Positions 36,801 to 44,712 of a stretch of DNA of 64,000 nt are shown here, piece by piece. The notes below the pieces were generated by a model. That model was not told the DNA's origin and made no database searches. It saw only the letters and a list, made by a program, of their open reading frames with translations. Position 1 is the first letter of the stretch. Each line of letters begins with the position of its first letter. The stretch is taken from assembly GCF_019400745.1 (NCBI RefSeq), contig NZ_WJIB01000010.1, positions 224,033 to 288,032 of the forward strand, read 5' to 3'. Both the position numbers and the translations under genes were made by a program. This stretch comes from Cohnella sp. CFH 77786 (lineage in GTDB: Bacteria; Bacillota; Bacilli; Paenibacillales; Paenibacillaceae).

Positions 36801-39223
36801 CATCCTTCCAGGTATTCCGGCTCCGTTACCGTTATGCTCACCGTTCCCGGATCCGAAATCATCGTGCCGTCAGTCACCGTGAAGGTAAAGCTGTCCGGAC
36901 CGGTGTAGCCGTCCTCCGGCGTATATGTGTAAGACCCGTACACGCTCATAACCACCGTACCGTGCTGCGGGTCACTCACTTTCGCGTACGTCAGCGTATC
37001 GCCATCCGCATCCGTTCCCGCAAGCTGGCCCGTCAGCGGCGTACCTTCCGGCGTCGTCGCCGTTGCGTTCGTTGCCGTCGGTACCCCGTTCTCCGCCGTC
37101 ACCGTAATGCTCACCGATGCCGGAGCCGAATCCGCCGTGCCGTCATTCACCGTGAAGGTAAAGCTGTCAGGACCGGTGTAGCCGGGTGTCGGCATATACG
37201 TATAAGTCCCGTCCACATTCACAACCAGCGTTCCGTGCACCGGGTCGCTCGCCTTCGCGTACGTCAGCGTATCGCCATCCGGATCCGTTCCCGCAAGCTG
37301 GCCTGTCAGCTGCGTGTCTACCGGCGTCGTCGCCGTTGCATTCGTTGCCGTCGGCGTTTGATTTGGTTGAGTTACATAACCGAAGTTCACTTGATTCGTT
37401 CCAGCAACCGCGATCAGGCTCTTCTCCGATCCTCCTGTCGTCGACGCCATCCCGTTCAAGCCCGGATTGGCGGAACGATCTATCTTCACAGTCACATTGC
37501 CGGCATGGATAGGGAGGGTATAGTTCCCATTGGCATCCGTTGTTACCGTATAAGTGCCGCCGTTATAAGCTCCGTCTTGCGTGGCCGAGTCGGTCACTTG
37601 GACCTTCACGCCGGCAATTCCTTGTTCACCCGGATCTTGCATACCGTCTTGATCCAGATCGTTAAAGACGACGCCGCTTACCGTGCTGTCCGTAATGGAG
37701 AATTTGATAATGGAAGTCGGCCCTGGAAAGTACGTCCATGTATCCATGGCCTTATCGTTGCCGTAATTTCCGCTGTAATTGTGCGCTCCGCCCGTACTGT
37801 CGATGCCCATGCTCGCATTCCTCGGATTGGCAGCAGACATTCCTGTCGACGGATCGAGATTCACCGCAGTTCCATTAGCTGTCGTGTAGTTGGAATCGTC
37901 ATAATAAACCGTAGATGCCGACGTCCCTGAAGGGAAAGCGCCCGGCGCGTTTAACATCTGAATGACGACCCCGTTGGGCGCATGCTCCACATCGAGAAGC
38001 GGGAAATGGTACTCCCCGCCCTTGATGAGCAGCTTGGCTTTATACTCGCCAACGCCGACTGTGACTCCGGAACGGTTCTTCCCGTTCCATTGGAATGTAT
38101 TCAACCCTGATGAGGCAATATTCTCAGTCAACGTATCTACGCTCGGATCGAATACCCCGTCTTGATTCGTATCGATAATCAACTGGTATGTCGCAGCGCG
38201 TGCGAGTTCGAATGTAAAGCTCCCGCCCTGTCCTACCTGTGCGATCGGACCGGTTCCCGCAACGTTTGTAAACCCTGGGTTCACCGGAGTTGGCGGCACG
38301 ATTGGCGTGGTGGGCACACTCGCAGGCAGGTCGCTGCTCGGCTCATTGAAGAAAACGCGGTGCGTTACAGCCGTGGCCGTATCCGCCGACTTCGGATTTT
38401 GCACCGTAATTCCCCCGGGCAGTGGCAAAGGAACCGAATGATACAGCGTCTTGTTATTGGTTCCGTCGATGTACCCCCGGTTATTGGAGAAGAAGATGAA
38501 GCCGAACGGATCGATGCCGTTCATGTTAGTCAGGTATTGATAGCCGTCTTTGGTAAGGATATAAACCTTTGACTTTAATTCCACAGGGGTAGTACTCGTT
38601 CCATTGCTCCCCATGTTGAGCGCGAGTGAGTAGGTGAACATTCTCCCCTTCTTCTCGACGCCGCCCGCATCTCGGATGGTGACGTCCCATGCTGCGACGG
38701 AATCACCGCTTCCGGTGGCGTCACCGCCCCCCGGCAAGGCTGCTGTTGTTGTGATGGTCGTCGGATTCCCGGAAGAAGCCGGACCGTGGAATTCCACCTT
38801 CCACCAGCCTTCCTCTCCGGCCGTCACGGTGAGCGGCGTATAACCTCCCGCATTAGGCAGAGGGCCACTGGTCTCCTGGGCGACGGTGCTGATTTTACCG
38901 GCGCCCGTCGACGCATTAACATCAAGAACCTGCACTTGATTGGAAGGGCTTGTGAGTACGATGTCTTTGTTGTCGTATGAAGTGTGCACATTGGATCCCA
39001 AATTGATCGTCTCTCCTGATTTCACGTACACGAATAGTTCCGTCGTGCGTTGAATACCGGAGATATTGCCGGTTGGAAACCACTCCAGGAACGGCCGGTT
39101 CCCGCCATTGCTCACCAACTCTCGGCTGCCTTCCGCTGCCGCCTGGCGATGAGCGGTGAATAGTACCGCCAGACACAAAACCCCAAAAGCTACGAGCAGT
39201 TTTAAATTTCGTTGAAACAGCAT
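33827..39223 (-). CDS. Large multidomain SLH surface protein (1798 aa)
   Basis: A secreted wall protein. The start at 39223 follows AAGGAG by about 10 bases and opens with a signal peptide (LLVAFGVLCLAVLFTAH, cut near QAAA). Residues about 515-580 form an SdrD-B-like module (GVVFNDLDQDGMQDPGEQG). About 615-810 hold two near-identical cadherin/VCBS-like repeats sharing TGPDSFTFTV. About 925-990 is carboxypeptidase-regulatory-like and 1005-1105 an intimin/Big_1-type Ig domain. Further SdrD-B and carboxypeptidase-regulatory-like modules are followed by a DUF11-like domain (about 1440-1555). Three SLH domains occupy about 1590-1750. The tail has one more SLH-like stub (FPDVQADHWAFGQVEEA). No enzyme motif was seen. 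It probably projects from the S-layer as an adhesin or scaffold. Confidence 0.9.
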   Translation of the reverse strand: MLFQRNLKLLVAFGVLCLAVLFTAHRQAAAEGSRELVSNGGNRPFLEWFPTGNISGIQRTTELFVYVKSGETINLGSNVHTSYDNKDIVLTSPSNQVQVLDVNASTGAGKISTVAQETSGPLPNAGGYTPLTVTAGEEGWWKVEFHGPASSGNPTTITTTAALPGGGDATGSGDSVAAWDVTIRDAGGVEKKGRMFTYSLALNMGSNGTSTTPVELKSKVYILTKDGYQYLTNMNGIDPFGFIFFSNNRGYIDGTNNKTLYHSVPLPLPGGITVQNPKSADTATAVTHRVFFNEPSSDLPASVPTTPIVPPTPVNPGFTNVAGTGPIAQVGQGGSFTFELARAATYQLIIDTNQDGVFDPSVDTLTENIASSGLNTFQWNGKNRSGVTVGVGEYKAKLLIKGGEYHFPLLDVEHAPNGVVIQMLNAPGAFPSGTSASTVYYDDSNYTTANGTAVNLDPSTGMSAANPRNASMGIDSTGGAHNYSGNYGNDKAMDTWTYFPGPTSIIKFSITDSTVSGVVFNDLDQDGMQDPGEQGIAGVKVQVTDSATQDGAYNGGTYTVTTDANGNYTLPIHAGNVTVKIDRSANPGLNGMASTTGGSEKSLIAVAGTNQVNFGYVTQPNQTPTATNATATTPVDTQLTGQLAGTDPDGDTLTYAKASDPVHGTLVVNVDGTYTYMPTPGYTGPDSFTFTVNDGTADSAPASVSITVTAENGVPTATNATATTPEGTPLTGQLAGTDADGDTLTYAKVSDPQHGTVVMSVYGSYTYTPEDGYTGPDSFTFTVTDGTMISDPGTVSITVTEPEYLEGWVGSRTLEDSTKTWTVAPGQPLKLSARTSLNATSVTASVYLDDQKFDTVTLKLANPGTFIQDGYKLWENVTYRLPDDVTAGSHLATYTAKQGDVVLPEEPSNRLDNNRFSVIKKINLSGTITDRDSSQPIAGAKVTLYDPTGTTKAAGIEPVITGADGKYSFPDIPTEQYRIVVEKQGYASQSRVVDTLPKDPNVTTITQDFQLVKYVLKLTANPSSIVGDGNSTSQLTAVLTDVNGVPQAGVPIRFTAPLGTFEDSDQTVVTDTDGKARIVYRSAQIEGIVSQSIPVTATADDSAKGLYAQEQIIVTFEPASIYGVITTIQNGTKVVVPGAVVKVTKDFNGDGVVDFAAEAVTDADGKYSIAVPRGDTNYEIEVTKPVQVGGETKELAFKQTVEVGPVNGAGGENFDSSKTASGYILTQLPNGQKKLFDDGNANEQNILGQLKVRIKDPATGNYITINGNSYFDFTNDGVFNVPGLVKDKDYELAVVYRVPDAQGNGPAKDIIVNALNNTGTLPTFRVTADGEMNILDALIDPYGDITDAITNAAIDGANVTLYYADTPRNVAGGITPHTVVTLPIIPGFAPNDNANPQTSRDGGKYAYMVYPTTDYYIVVTAPGYDSYTSPTIPVEFAIVRHDVKLNPRSGGSASTPATTPAPAVKPNLTVNLTSDRSSYEENSTATIVLDYINDGKASLKSGEVSVTLPEGALVIDADGGAVAGSKITWKVADLGVAQGAQHKIKVQWPTLTAAEKLVDVAAQGTSDSEFANPENARASLKLMLFSNRYGEVQHIRYILGYPDGKFHPERTLTRAELAAIIARLINGGGTNEKANYADVPANHWASGYIRIVTDNGIFTGFDDGTFRPDIPVTREQIAIVMVKYLKLKTPAPIRSNFADAQGRWSSSAVEALFRNGLITGYPEGTFKPGNSILRTEAVTLINRLLFRGPLTNVAPSFPDVQADHWAFGQVEEATQSHLSTRNVDGSEVFVKRIDDNVK

Positions 39224-39797
39224 GTTCTCTGTCTCCTTTTTCTCTGCAGTAATCTTCTTCATTCCCGAGTATTCAGCAAAAGACTCCCACTCTGGAAATG
39301 TCGTTCTCCCAACGGGCAATTATAGCAAAACATAACTCAACAAGTTCTGAACAACAATGAATATCGATCTGTGCCTGCGTTAATTCCGTATCTGCTTCTA
39401 CGAGAATAGCTACATCATCTTGCGGACCGGACTGCCGTTCACCAGCATCTCTAAGCGCAACCGAACCGAATCTTCATCCCGACAATGACATGGGTAGGGT
39501 CAATCGCCAGTGCCTAGACAACTGCTCAAGAAAGAACAAGCAGCTGCCGCGGAAGAAGTTCTGCGCCAACTGCTTCTTTATTAATCTTTGGCTATGTTAA
39601 ATTCTAATGTTGATTTGTAGCCATAAGAAAACCGCCTTTGTGAAAAGGCGGTTAATTGAGCTATCGTTTTCGTTAGTTGAATGAACTGTCGTACTTTCGG
39701 TTCAAACACAAGCCGTTCAATGAATACGTTGAAACGATCGCATATCGGATGGACTCCGGCCCGACATTCTGCAAAGTCTTAGATAACTGTACGCATA
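39224..39797. other. Intergenic region, no supported gene
   Basis: About 570 bases. On the reverse strand 39466-39362 reads a protein-like stretch (ALRDAGERQSGPQDDVAILV) with no start codon and stops close by, perhaps a gene remnant; I cannot name a family. GCAGCTGCC and GGAAGAAGTTCTGCGCC near 39540-39580 could form weak hairpins. One clear terminator is listed separately. Nothing else is supported. Confidence 0.4.
39630..39653 (-). terminator. Terminator downstream of the 98-residue protein gene
   Basis: AACCGCCTTT pairs with AAAAGGCGGTT; on the reverse strand it is followed by TTCTTATGG after a T-rich stem end. Confidence 0.7.
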
Positions 39798-40094
39798 TTA
39801 ATAATAATGGCCATGCCTAATTTCAGCTAATGCCTGTTCCCAGTAAGATGGCTCCAATGGATTCAACTCGGTTACTGTAATAGACGAATCGGCTTCAACC
39901 CGATTTTGCTCGAGTGTATTTGCATCAGTCAAAATGTTGATTCTTGCGTAAAAGGCCGGATCGAGGTTGTCGAGTACATAAAAAGCTTGTTTCAATTCTA
40001 CAATAGCGTTGCCATGCGTTAGGAGATGCCCTAATTGCATATCGCCTTTCTCCATTTGCAGCGGTCTCTGAAAGTTATGGAATAACTCAAGCAC
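39798..40094 (-). CDS. Short hypothetical protein
   Basis: A 98-residue frame with a GTG start at 40094 and GGGGACT just upstream, so the start is weak. The sequence (NAIVELKQAFYVLDNLDPAF, TVTELNPLEPSYWEQALAEI) has normal protein composition and is followed by a terminator, which supports it being real. No family recognised. It may be a shortened remnant, since it begins inside what looks like a helix. It follows lspA on the same strand by 32 bases. Confidence 0.45.
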   Translation of the reverse strand: MLELFHNFQRPLQMEKGDMQLGHLLTHGNAIVELKQAFYVLDNLDPAFYARINILTDANTLEQNRVEADSSITVTELNPLEPSYWEQALAEIRHGHYY

Positions 40095-40126
40095 AGTCCC
40101 CGGCGGGCAGCCCCCACTTATTAGTC

Positions 40127-40612
40127 TCAGCCGATCCCTGGAGCCTTGGCTCCTTGATTTTTCACGTCGAGAATCGTATCGAGCAGGATGAGTATCACGC
40201 CCATTATGATTCCGATGTCAGCAATGTTGAAGATCGGGAAGATATAGCTGCCGAATGTCAGCTTGAAGAAATCGACAACCTCCCCGTACAGCGCCCTGTC
40301 GAGCAGGTTTCCGATCGCGCCGCCGAGAATCAATCCCAGCGCCGCCAGAAGCAGGGTTCTGCCCGAACTCCGCTTCCTCCGAATGTACCATATGATGCCG
40401 GTCACGACAGCGATCGTAATTATTATGAAGAACAGCAGCTGGTCGGGCAGCATGCTGAATGCCGCGCCGTTGTTCTTGTACAGATGAATTTTGAAAAACT
40501 CGCCGATCACTGAAATCTGATCGCCTACGTCCATGCTGCCAGAGACGATTTTCTTCGTAATCTGGTCCAATACAAACACGACAAGCGCAATCCAGTAATA
40601 ATAGTATTTCAC
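40127..40612 (-). CDS. lspA: Lipoprotein signal peptidase (signal peptidase II)
   Basis: A 161-residue membrane aspartyl protease that removes the signal peptide of prolipoproteins after lipidation. Four membrane helices are visible. The catalytic pair is Asp114 in GEVVDFFKL and Asp132 in FNIADIGI, with the conserved GNLLDRALYG and KNNGAAFSML segments also present. Length is typical. It would process the lipoproteins seen in this window. It is not next to its frequent partner rluD or to ileS, so this may be an additional copy. Confidence in the enzyme class is high. Confidence 0.95.
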   Translation of the reverse strand: MKYYYYWIALVVFVLDQITKKIVSGSMDVGDQISVIGEFFKIHLYKNNGAAFSMLPDQLLFFIIITIAVVTGIIWYIRRKRSSGRTLLLAALGLILGGAIGNLLDRALYGEVVDFFKLTFGSYIFPIFNIADIGIIMGVILILLDTILDVKNQGAKAPGIG

Positions 40613-40843
40613 TGCGTTTTCCCCCGATTAATTCAACATGGACGACCAGCCTCGAATGTCAAAAATATTCCGCATGTCTATGTCGCATATTCTAGCAAGT
40701 TCATGTCGCTACACATATCCTCTCACAAGCATCACCTACCGGAAAGGTTCACTCCAATAGAGTTTGTCTGGTCATCAACAATTTTATCTTACTCCTAATT
40801 AAATGGGAACACCTTCCACGTTATGCTGCCCGTTATTTCAACA

Positions 40844-40878
40844 GACAACGGCAGCCGAGCATCCGGCCGGCTGCCGTC
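40844..40878 (-). terminator. Terminator of the dihydrofolate-reductase-like gene
   Basis: On the reverse strand GACGGCAGCC pairs with CGGCTGCCGTTGTC across an 11-base GC-rich loop, 50 bases after the stop codon. The rest of the 40613-40928 gap holds nothing recognisable. Confidence 0.7.
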
Positions 40879-40928
40879 ATCTATGCTGAACTATCGTATC
40901 CCTCTAGGCCGCTTGGTCAACCGCACAA

Positions 40929-41459
40929 CTAAGCTGGAACGTAGGTCAACCTGATCACCTGCTCGCCAATTCGATCGCTTGCCACGAGGCGCAGCGGCGG
41001 CCGCGGACCGGCGAAGAACGGCTTGCCGTGACCCAGCACGACTGGATGGAGATAGAGTCGATACTCATCAACGAGACCGAGCTCCGTTAGACTATGCGCC
41101 AACTCCGGCCCGGCAACTTCAATCTCCCCTTCATGCCGAGCCTTCAGCCCACGTATGGCCGCTGCGAGGTCACCCTCGATCAGAGAAGCATTCGGACCGA
41201 CGGACTTTAACGTCCTCGACACCACCCACTTCGGTTTGCTTTGCCACGCCGCTGCGTATTCCCGTTCCGGCGCATCCCATTCAATATGGTCTCCGTCCCA
41301 ATACCGCATGGTCTCGTACATGCGGCGCCCGTACAGGCAGCCCGCCAAGCCGCGCACGTCGTCGATAAAATGACGGAATAGCACGGGGTCGGGCTGGAAT
41401 GCCGTGTGGTCGACGAATCCGTCCAGAGACTGGTTCAATGCGAAAACGATCTTTGCCAT
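40929..41459 (-). CDS. Dihydrofolate reductase family protein (RibD C-terminal-like)
   Basis: A 176-residue NADPH-binding reductase-like protein. It begins MAKIVFALNQSLDGFVDH, the characteristic first strand and loop of the YyaP/RibD C-terminal family. GCLYGRRMYETMRYWDG near 40-57 and KWVVSRTLKSVGPN near 77-90 follow, and VDEYRLYLHPVVLGHGKPFF near 130-150 completes the fold. It is probably cytosolic and its substrate is unknown. It is not a housekeeping folate enzyme, since the key folate-site residues are not conserved as in FolA. It stands alone. Confidence 0.88.
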   Translation of the reverse strand: MAKIVFALNQSLDGFVDHTAFQPDPVLFRHFIDDVRGLAGCLYGRRMYETMRYWDGDHIEWDAPEREYAAAWQSKPKWVVSRTLKSVGPNASLIEGDLAAAIRGLKARHEGEIEVAGPELAHSLTELGLVDEYRLYLHPVVLGHGKPFFAGPRPPLRLVASDRIGEQVIRLTYVPA

Positions 41460-41642
41460 TCGACTGACTCTCCTCCCTGGTTTTCTCGCACATTCATCAT
41501 CAAGATTTTATCATCCAACAGCATGTCCGGTTTCTCATGGATTGCTAATGTGCACAGTCCAAGGCAGACTGATCATCTCCAATCCTTTCAAACATTCTCT
41601 AAGTTCGTCGATGAGATTCAACTATCCTGCCCGATAACGGAA

Positions 41643-41676
41643 CGAGGCGACCGGATTTTTACTGCCGGCCGCCTCG
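41643..41676 (+). terminator. Terminator-like hairpin
   Basis: CGAGGCGACCGG pairs with CCGGCCGCCTCG (one mismatch), followed by CTTTTGTGTT on the forward strand. No forward gene precedes it; it may also stop readthrough from the DinB gene. Confidence 0.55.
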
Positions 41677-41756
41677 CTTTTGTGTTATTGAACAATTGTT
41701 CCCCGAGAGAGTTCAATGTCAATCCTATTCCGAGTAATGGTGATAATTAGGCCCAG

Positions 41757-42212
41757 TTAGAGCCGCACGAACGTGATGTAATCGACTTGGACAGGCTCTG
41801 CCGATTCGATCCGAAGTGCCCGGTTGATCTGTCCCCGGTGATATTGCCCATGTAAGATGACCTGCGACAGGATGTCCCGGACGGACGTTCGGAACGGAAC
41901 CCCGCTCTGGTTCGCATAGTCGATCATCTCGTCCAACTCGGATTCCTTGAGCCCTTCGATATAGACGCGAAATTGCTCGGCGTTTTCTTCGAACATCGTC
42001 CGAATCGCCGTCAGGTCTTCCGCTTCCTCCCACAATGAATATTGCGCGCTACCCTTGCCCTGTAATCGGGATAGCCAGACTCGTTCCGCGACCGCGACGT
42101 GACGAACCAGCTTCAGAAGGTCCTTGTTCTTCGTCTCACTTTCCTCGAGCGCGTCCAAGATGCGTTCGTCCGCCCAGTACAAGTGGTCCATCATGCACTT
42201 GATCGTCTTCAT
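41757..42212 (-). CDS. DinB family protein
   Basis: A 151-residue four-helix-bundle protein. The ATG at 42212 has GAGGGGG upstream. Metal-ligand positions of the DinB/YfiT fold are visible: MMDHLYWADERIL at the N-terminus, RHVAVAERVWLSRL near residue 37 and ILHGQYHRGQINRAL near 120. Family members are thought to be metal-dependent thiol transferases or hydrolases (bacillithiol-related in some cases). Despite the name there is no link to DNA repair polymerase. The gene is alone. Confidence 0.88.
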   Translation of the reverse strand: MKTIKCMMDHLYWADERILDALEESETKNKDLLKLVRHVAVAERVWLSRLQGKGSAQYSLWEEAEDLTAIRTMFEENAEQFRVYIEGLKESELDEMIDYANQSGVPFRTSVRDILSQVILHGQYHRGQINRALRIESAEPVQVDYITFVRL

Positions 42213-42277
42213 TTCGGATTCCCCCTCTTCGTCTCATCGATTACTGGAACCTACTGTTATCCGTTTGTTGAATCATT

Positions 42278-42560
42278 CTAGGTAGCCTCGGGCCATACTT
42301 GATTGGTCCTAACCTGCCCTTGGCTGTAGAGGTAAATCGTCCGGTTGTTCTTTACAGCGTTGGTCTCGATATGTATTTCTCGCGATCCGATAAAACCACC
42401 GTATATTTTAATTGCTACCTCACCTGAACCATAGAACTGTAAACTGTAACCTTTATAACGAGTCGCCTCTGGCCAGGTACGGGGTCATGACATTGGGACC
42501 TTCATAAAACAAATCATGCAGCGGAATCCCCTCCACTTCAAGTTGGGGTTTTTTTCGCAT
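42278..42560 (-). pseudogene. Broken small gene, family unknown
   Basis: Two protein-like frames meet near 42455-42475. The first reads RKKPQLEVEGIPLHDLFYEG then NVMTPYLARGD-stop. The other, one base shifted, reads TWPEATRYKGYSLQFYGSGE and on to IETNAVKNNRTIYLYSQGQ, ending VWPEAT-stop at 42278. The second frame has no start codon of its own, so a frameshift within a former gene of about 95 codons is the simplest reading. WPEAT occurs at both ends of the second part. No domain recognised. Confidence 0.35.
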
Positions 42561-42664
42561 CAATGCAGCAACTTCCAGATACACGTTAATCATCCAATGA
42601 CAAACAAAATTTATACTACTCGTACATCCTTGCCAACATGATTTCATGAAAGGAATCCACGACA

Positions 42665-43297
42665 ATGGGCATTCATACGTATTTTCAGTCTCTCACCGAT
42701 CTGGAGCGCATTATCCGTTGCCCTGGCAAATTCAAGTTTCAGGAGCATAGTGTATCGGCTCATTCTTGGAAGGTTGTTCAGTATGCCAAAACCTTAGCGG
42801 ATATCGAGGAAAGCAACGGTGTCGCCGTGAATTGGAAAAAGCTGTACGAGATCACAAGCAGTCATGATTACGGAGAAATATTTATCGGGGATATCAAAAC
42901 GCCCGTCAAGCACTATTCGCTCGAGCTTCGAGCCATGCTGCTGCAAGTAGAGGAAGGGATGGTCGCTCATTTCATAGACGAGCACATTCCGGAGGAATTC
43001 AAGCCCATTTTCCGCAGGCAATTGCGCGAGGGAAAAGACGATTCGGTGGAAGGACTCATCTTGGAAGTGGCCGATAAGCTGGATCAGATCTACGAAGCCT
43101 TCGCCGAGCTGCTACGAGGCAATACGGATAAGGAATTTATCGTCATGTATCGTTCCGCTCTGATCAAGATCAAAGGAATCAAGCTCCATTGCGTCGATTA
43201 TTTTCTAGACAACATTTTACCCGATATGGTCCGCGAAGGATCGAGAGCACCCGTCGATATTGCTCAGATTACGAATGAAGCGTTGGCTGGAGCGTAA
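42665..43297 (+). CDS. HD-domain phosphohydrolase, YfbR-like
   Basis: A 210-residue metal-dependent phosphohydrolase. Ligand residues of the HD fold are visible: His33 in EHSVSAHSW, the His67-Asp68 pair in TSSHDYGEIF, and a later Asp near 141 in LEVADKLDQIYEAF. YfbR-type members hydrolyse deoxynucleoside 5'-monophosphates; the exact substrate here is inferred. AAAGGAATCCACGACA precedes the ATG. It is monocistronic and ends in a terminator shared with the convergent cupin gene. Confidence 0.88.
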   Translation: MGIHTYFQSLTDLERIIRCPGKFKFQEHSVSAHSWKVVQYAKTLADIEESNGVAVNWKKLYEITSSHDYGEIFIGDIKTPVKHYSLELRAMLLQVEEGMVAHFIDEHIPEEFKPIFRRQLREGKDDSVEGLILEVADKLDQIYEAFAELLRGNTDKEFIVMYRSALIKIKGIKLHCVDYFLDNILPDMVREGSRAPVDIAQITNEALAGA

Positions 43298-43320
43298 GCC
43301 CTCCCATGCTCGGGAGGGCT
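43297..43320. terminator. Terminator between HD and cupin genes
   Basis: AGCCCTCCC pairs with GGGAGGGCT around ATGCTC. It overlaps the end of the HD gene. A degenerate copy of this hairpin and its lead-in (GGAGCGTAAGC) lies at 48147-48177. Confidence 0.8.
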
Positions 43321-43350
43321 GATATTGCGATCGGGTACCGGATCAGGATT

Positions 43351-43845
43351 TCATTCCGTAATAAACAAGTCCAACGGGCCGAGGATTTCGACTTCATACT
43401 TCTTGGCCGTCTCCAGCAGCTTCGGAATGTCCGGTTCGACCTGAGGCGGCAGCTCCAGCCGCTGTGCCGGCTCGCCAAGCTCCGCGAAGAATCGGTCGAA
43501 TCCTGACGGATGGATCATGACCAGCATGCGGGCGGGCCGATCGCCTACGATCCGGAAGCCGTGGGGGATATTTCTCGGCAAGAAAGCAAAGTGGTCTGCC
43601 TTCGCCTGATACTTGCGGCCATCCAGAATGATTTCCATCTCGCCTTCGAGCAGATAGAAGGTCTCGTCTTCCTTGCGGTGAATGTGGTAAGGGGTCTCGT
43701 AGCCCGGCGCCATGAGGTCCTCGACCAAGCTGAACTGCCCTCCGGTATGCTCCGCGTTCGCTTTCACGGTGGACAGATTGCCCAGGTACCACATGTGATC
43801 TCCTTCCTCGCGGGACAGGATTTTCGGTTTCATTTCCGTTTTCAT
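43351..43845 (-). CDS. Cupin-domain protein, quercetin dioxygenase-like
   Basis: A 164-residue single-cupin protein. The ATG at 43845 follows GGAGGAATGAACG. Cupin motif 1 reads YHIHRKEDETFYLLEGEMEI (about residues 53-72), giving the two His and Glu metal ligands. Motif 2 reads FLPRNIPHGFRIVG (about 88-101) with the last His. The family includes dioxygenases and metal-dependent isomerases; substrate unknown, probably cytosolic. It lies 26 bases after the copper-amine-oxidase-like gene on the same strand, probably co-transcribed. Confidence 0.88.
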   Translation of the reverse strand: MKTEMKPKILSREEGDHMWYLGNLSTVKANAEHTGGQFSLVEDLMAPGYETPYHIHRKEDETFYLLEGEMEIILDGRKYQAKADHFAFLPRNIPHGFRIVGDRPARMLVMIHPSGFDRFFAELGEPAQRLELPPQVEPDIPKLLETAKKYEVEILGPLDLFITE

Positions 43846-43871
43846 CGTTCATTCCTCCATGATTCCTATTT

Positions 43872-44570
43872 TTATTTGATTTGCTGCTGTTCCGCGTCGG
43901 AAATAAAGTAGTAATGCAAGTCGTAATGCGGAACCTCGAAACCCGGATGGCCTTCCGGCATGAAGCCGATATCCGACTGCACGATCGCGGGCGAAGGCAG
44001 TCCCTTCATCCCCTGCAAATTATCGAAGGACTTGCCTTCCTTGAAGTCTTGCTGCGAAATCATGTATTCGATAAAAACGAGTTTGTCTTTGTAAACGCCA
44101 TAGATCGGACCTGTCGGCAAATCGGCGGGATTCGCCCAATGCTCGCCCATGGCGGGAACGACGACCGGCTCGAGCTGAATCGTTCCTTGGGGCAATACGA
44201 GCACATAGACCTCGTTTTCCTTCGGGTCCCACGTCACTTTCGTCGCTTGTACCGCATCCGCCAAATCGCGAATCCAGGCGTATGCTTCTCCCTGATTCAC
44301 GATCACTTGCGTAAGGGTACGGTTGCGGAACACCGCCGTTTTACGTTTCTCATCCACTTGCGCCGTCTCCCCGAATAAACCGGCAAAAACCTGAACGGAT
44401 ACGAAAACTTTGCCGCCCGCGCTTTTCACCGAGGGTACCTTCACTCCGTTCACCGACACGGATACCTCCGATTTCGCGTGCGCGCTCCCGTGATTCGGAT
44501 GTCCGAATGCCGCCCCTGCCGGCACTGCCGCTGCCACGAGCAAGGTCATGGCGAGAATCCATTTTTTCAT
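43872..44570 (-). CDS. Exported copper-amine-oxidase-N-like domain protein
   Basis: A 232-residue secreted protein with a signal peptide (KKWILAMTLLVAAAVPAG, cut near AFG). Residues about 35-120 resemble the copper amine oxidase N-terminal-like domain common in Paenibacillus wall proteins (VSVNGVKVPSV, GGKVFVSVQVFAGLFGE). The C-terminal 100 residues contain GPIYGVYKDKLVFIEYMIS and end FEVPHYDLHYYFISDAEQQQ, a conserved His-rich tail that I cannot assign firmly. A 3' stub of a paralogue lies at 28961-29032. It acts outside the membrane; function unknown. Confidence 0.8.
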   Translation of the reverse strand: MKKWILAMTLLVAAAVPAGAAFGHPNHGSAHAKSEVSVSVNGVKVPSVKSAGGKVFVSVQVFAGLFGETAQVDEKRKTAVFRNRTLTQVIVNQGEAYAWIRDLADAVQATKVTWDPKENEVYVLVLPQGTIQLEPVVVPAMGEHWANPADLPTGPIYGVYKDKLVFIEYMISQQDFKEGKSFDNLQGMKGLPSPAIVQSDIGFMPEGHPGFEVPHYDLHYYFISDAEQQQIK

Positions 44571-44684
44571 CCTGCTCCTCCTTGGAAAATAGTTTGATTT
44601 GTGATCACACTCGGATCTTATCGCAGCCTGCGTTTCAAATCCGTTTCGCGAAAAAAGGACACCGTTTCAGAGACAAAAAAAATA

Positions 44685-44702
44685 CGCCTTGATCACAAGG
44701 CG
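44685..44702 (-). terminator. Terminator of the BTAD/ATPase regulator gene
   Basis: CGCCTTG pairs with CAAGGCG around TGAT on the reverse strand, followed by TATTTTTTTT; 11 bases after the stop codon. Confidence 0.9.
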
Positions 44703-44712
44703 CAAGGTGAAA

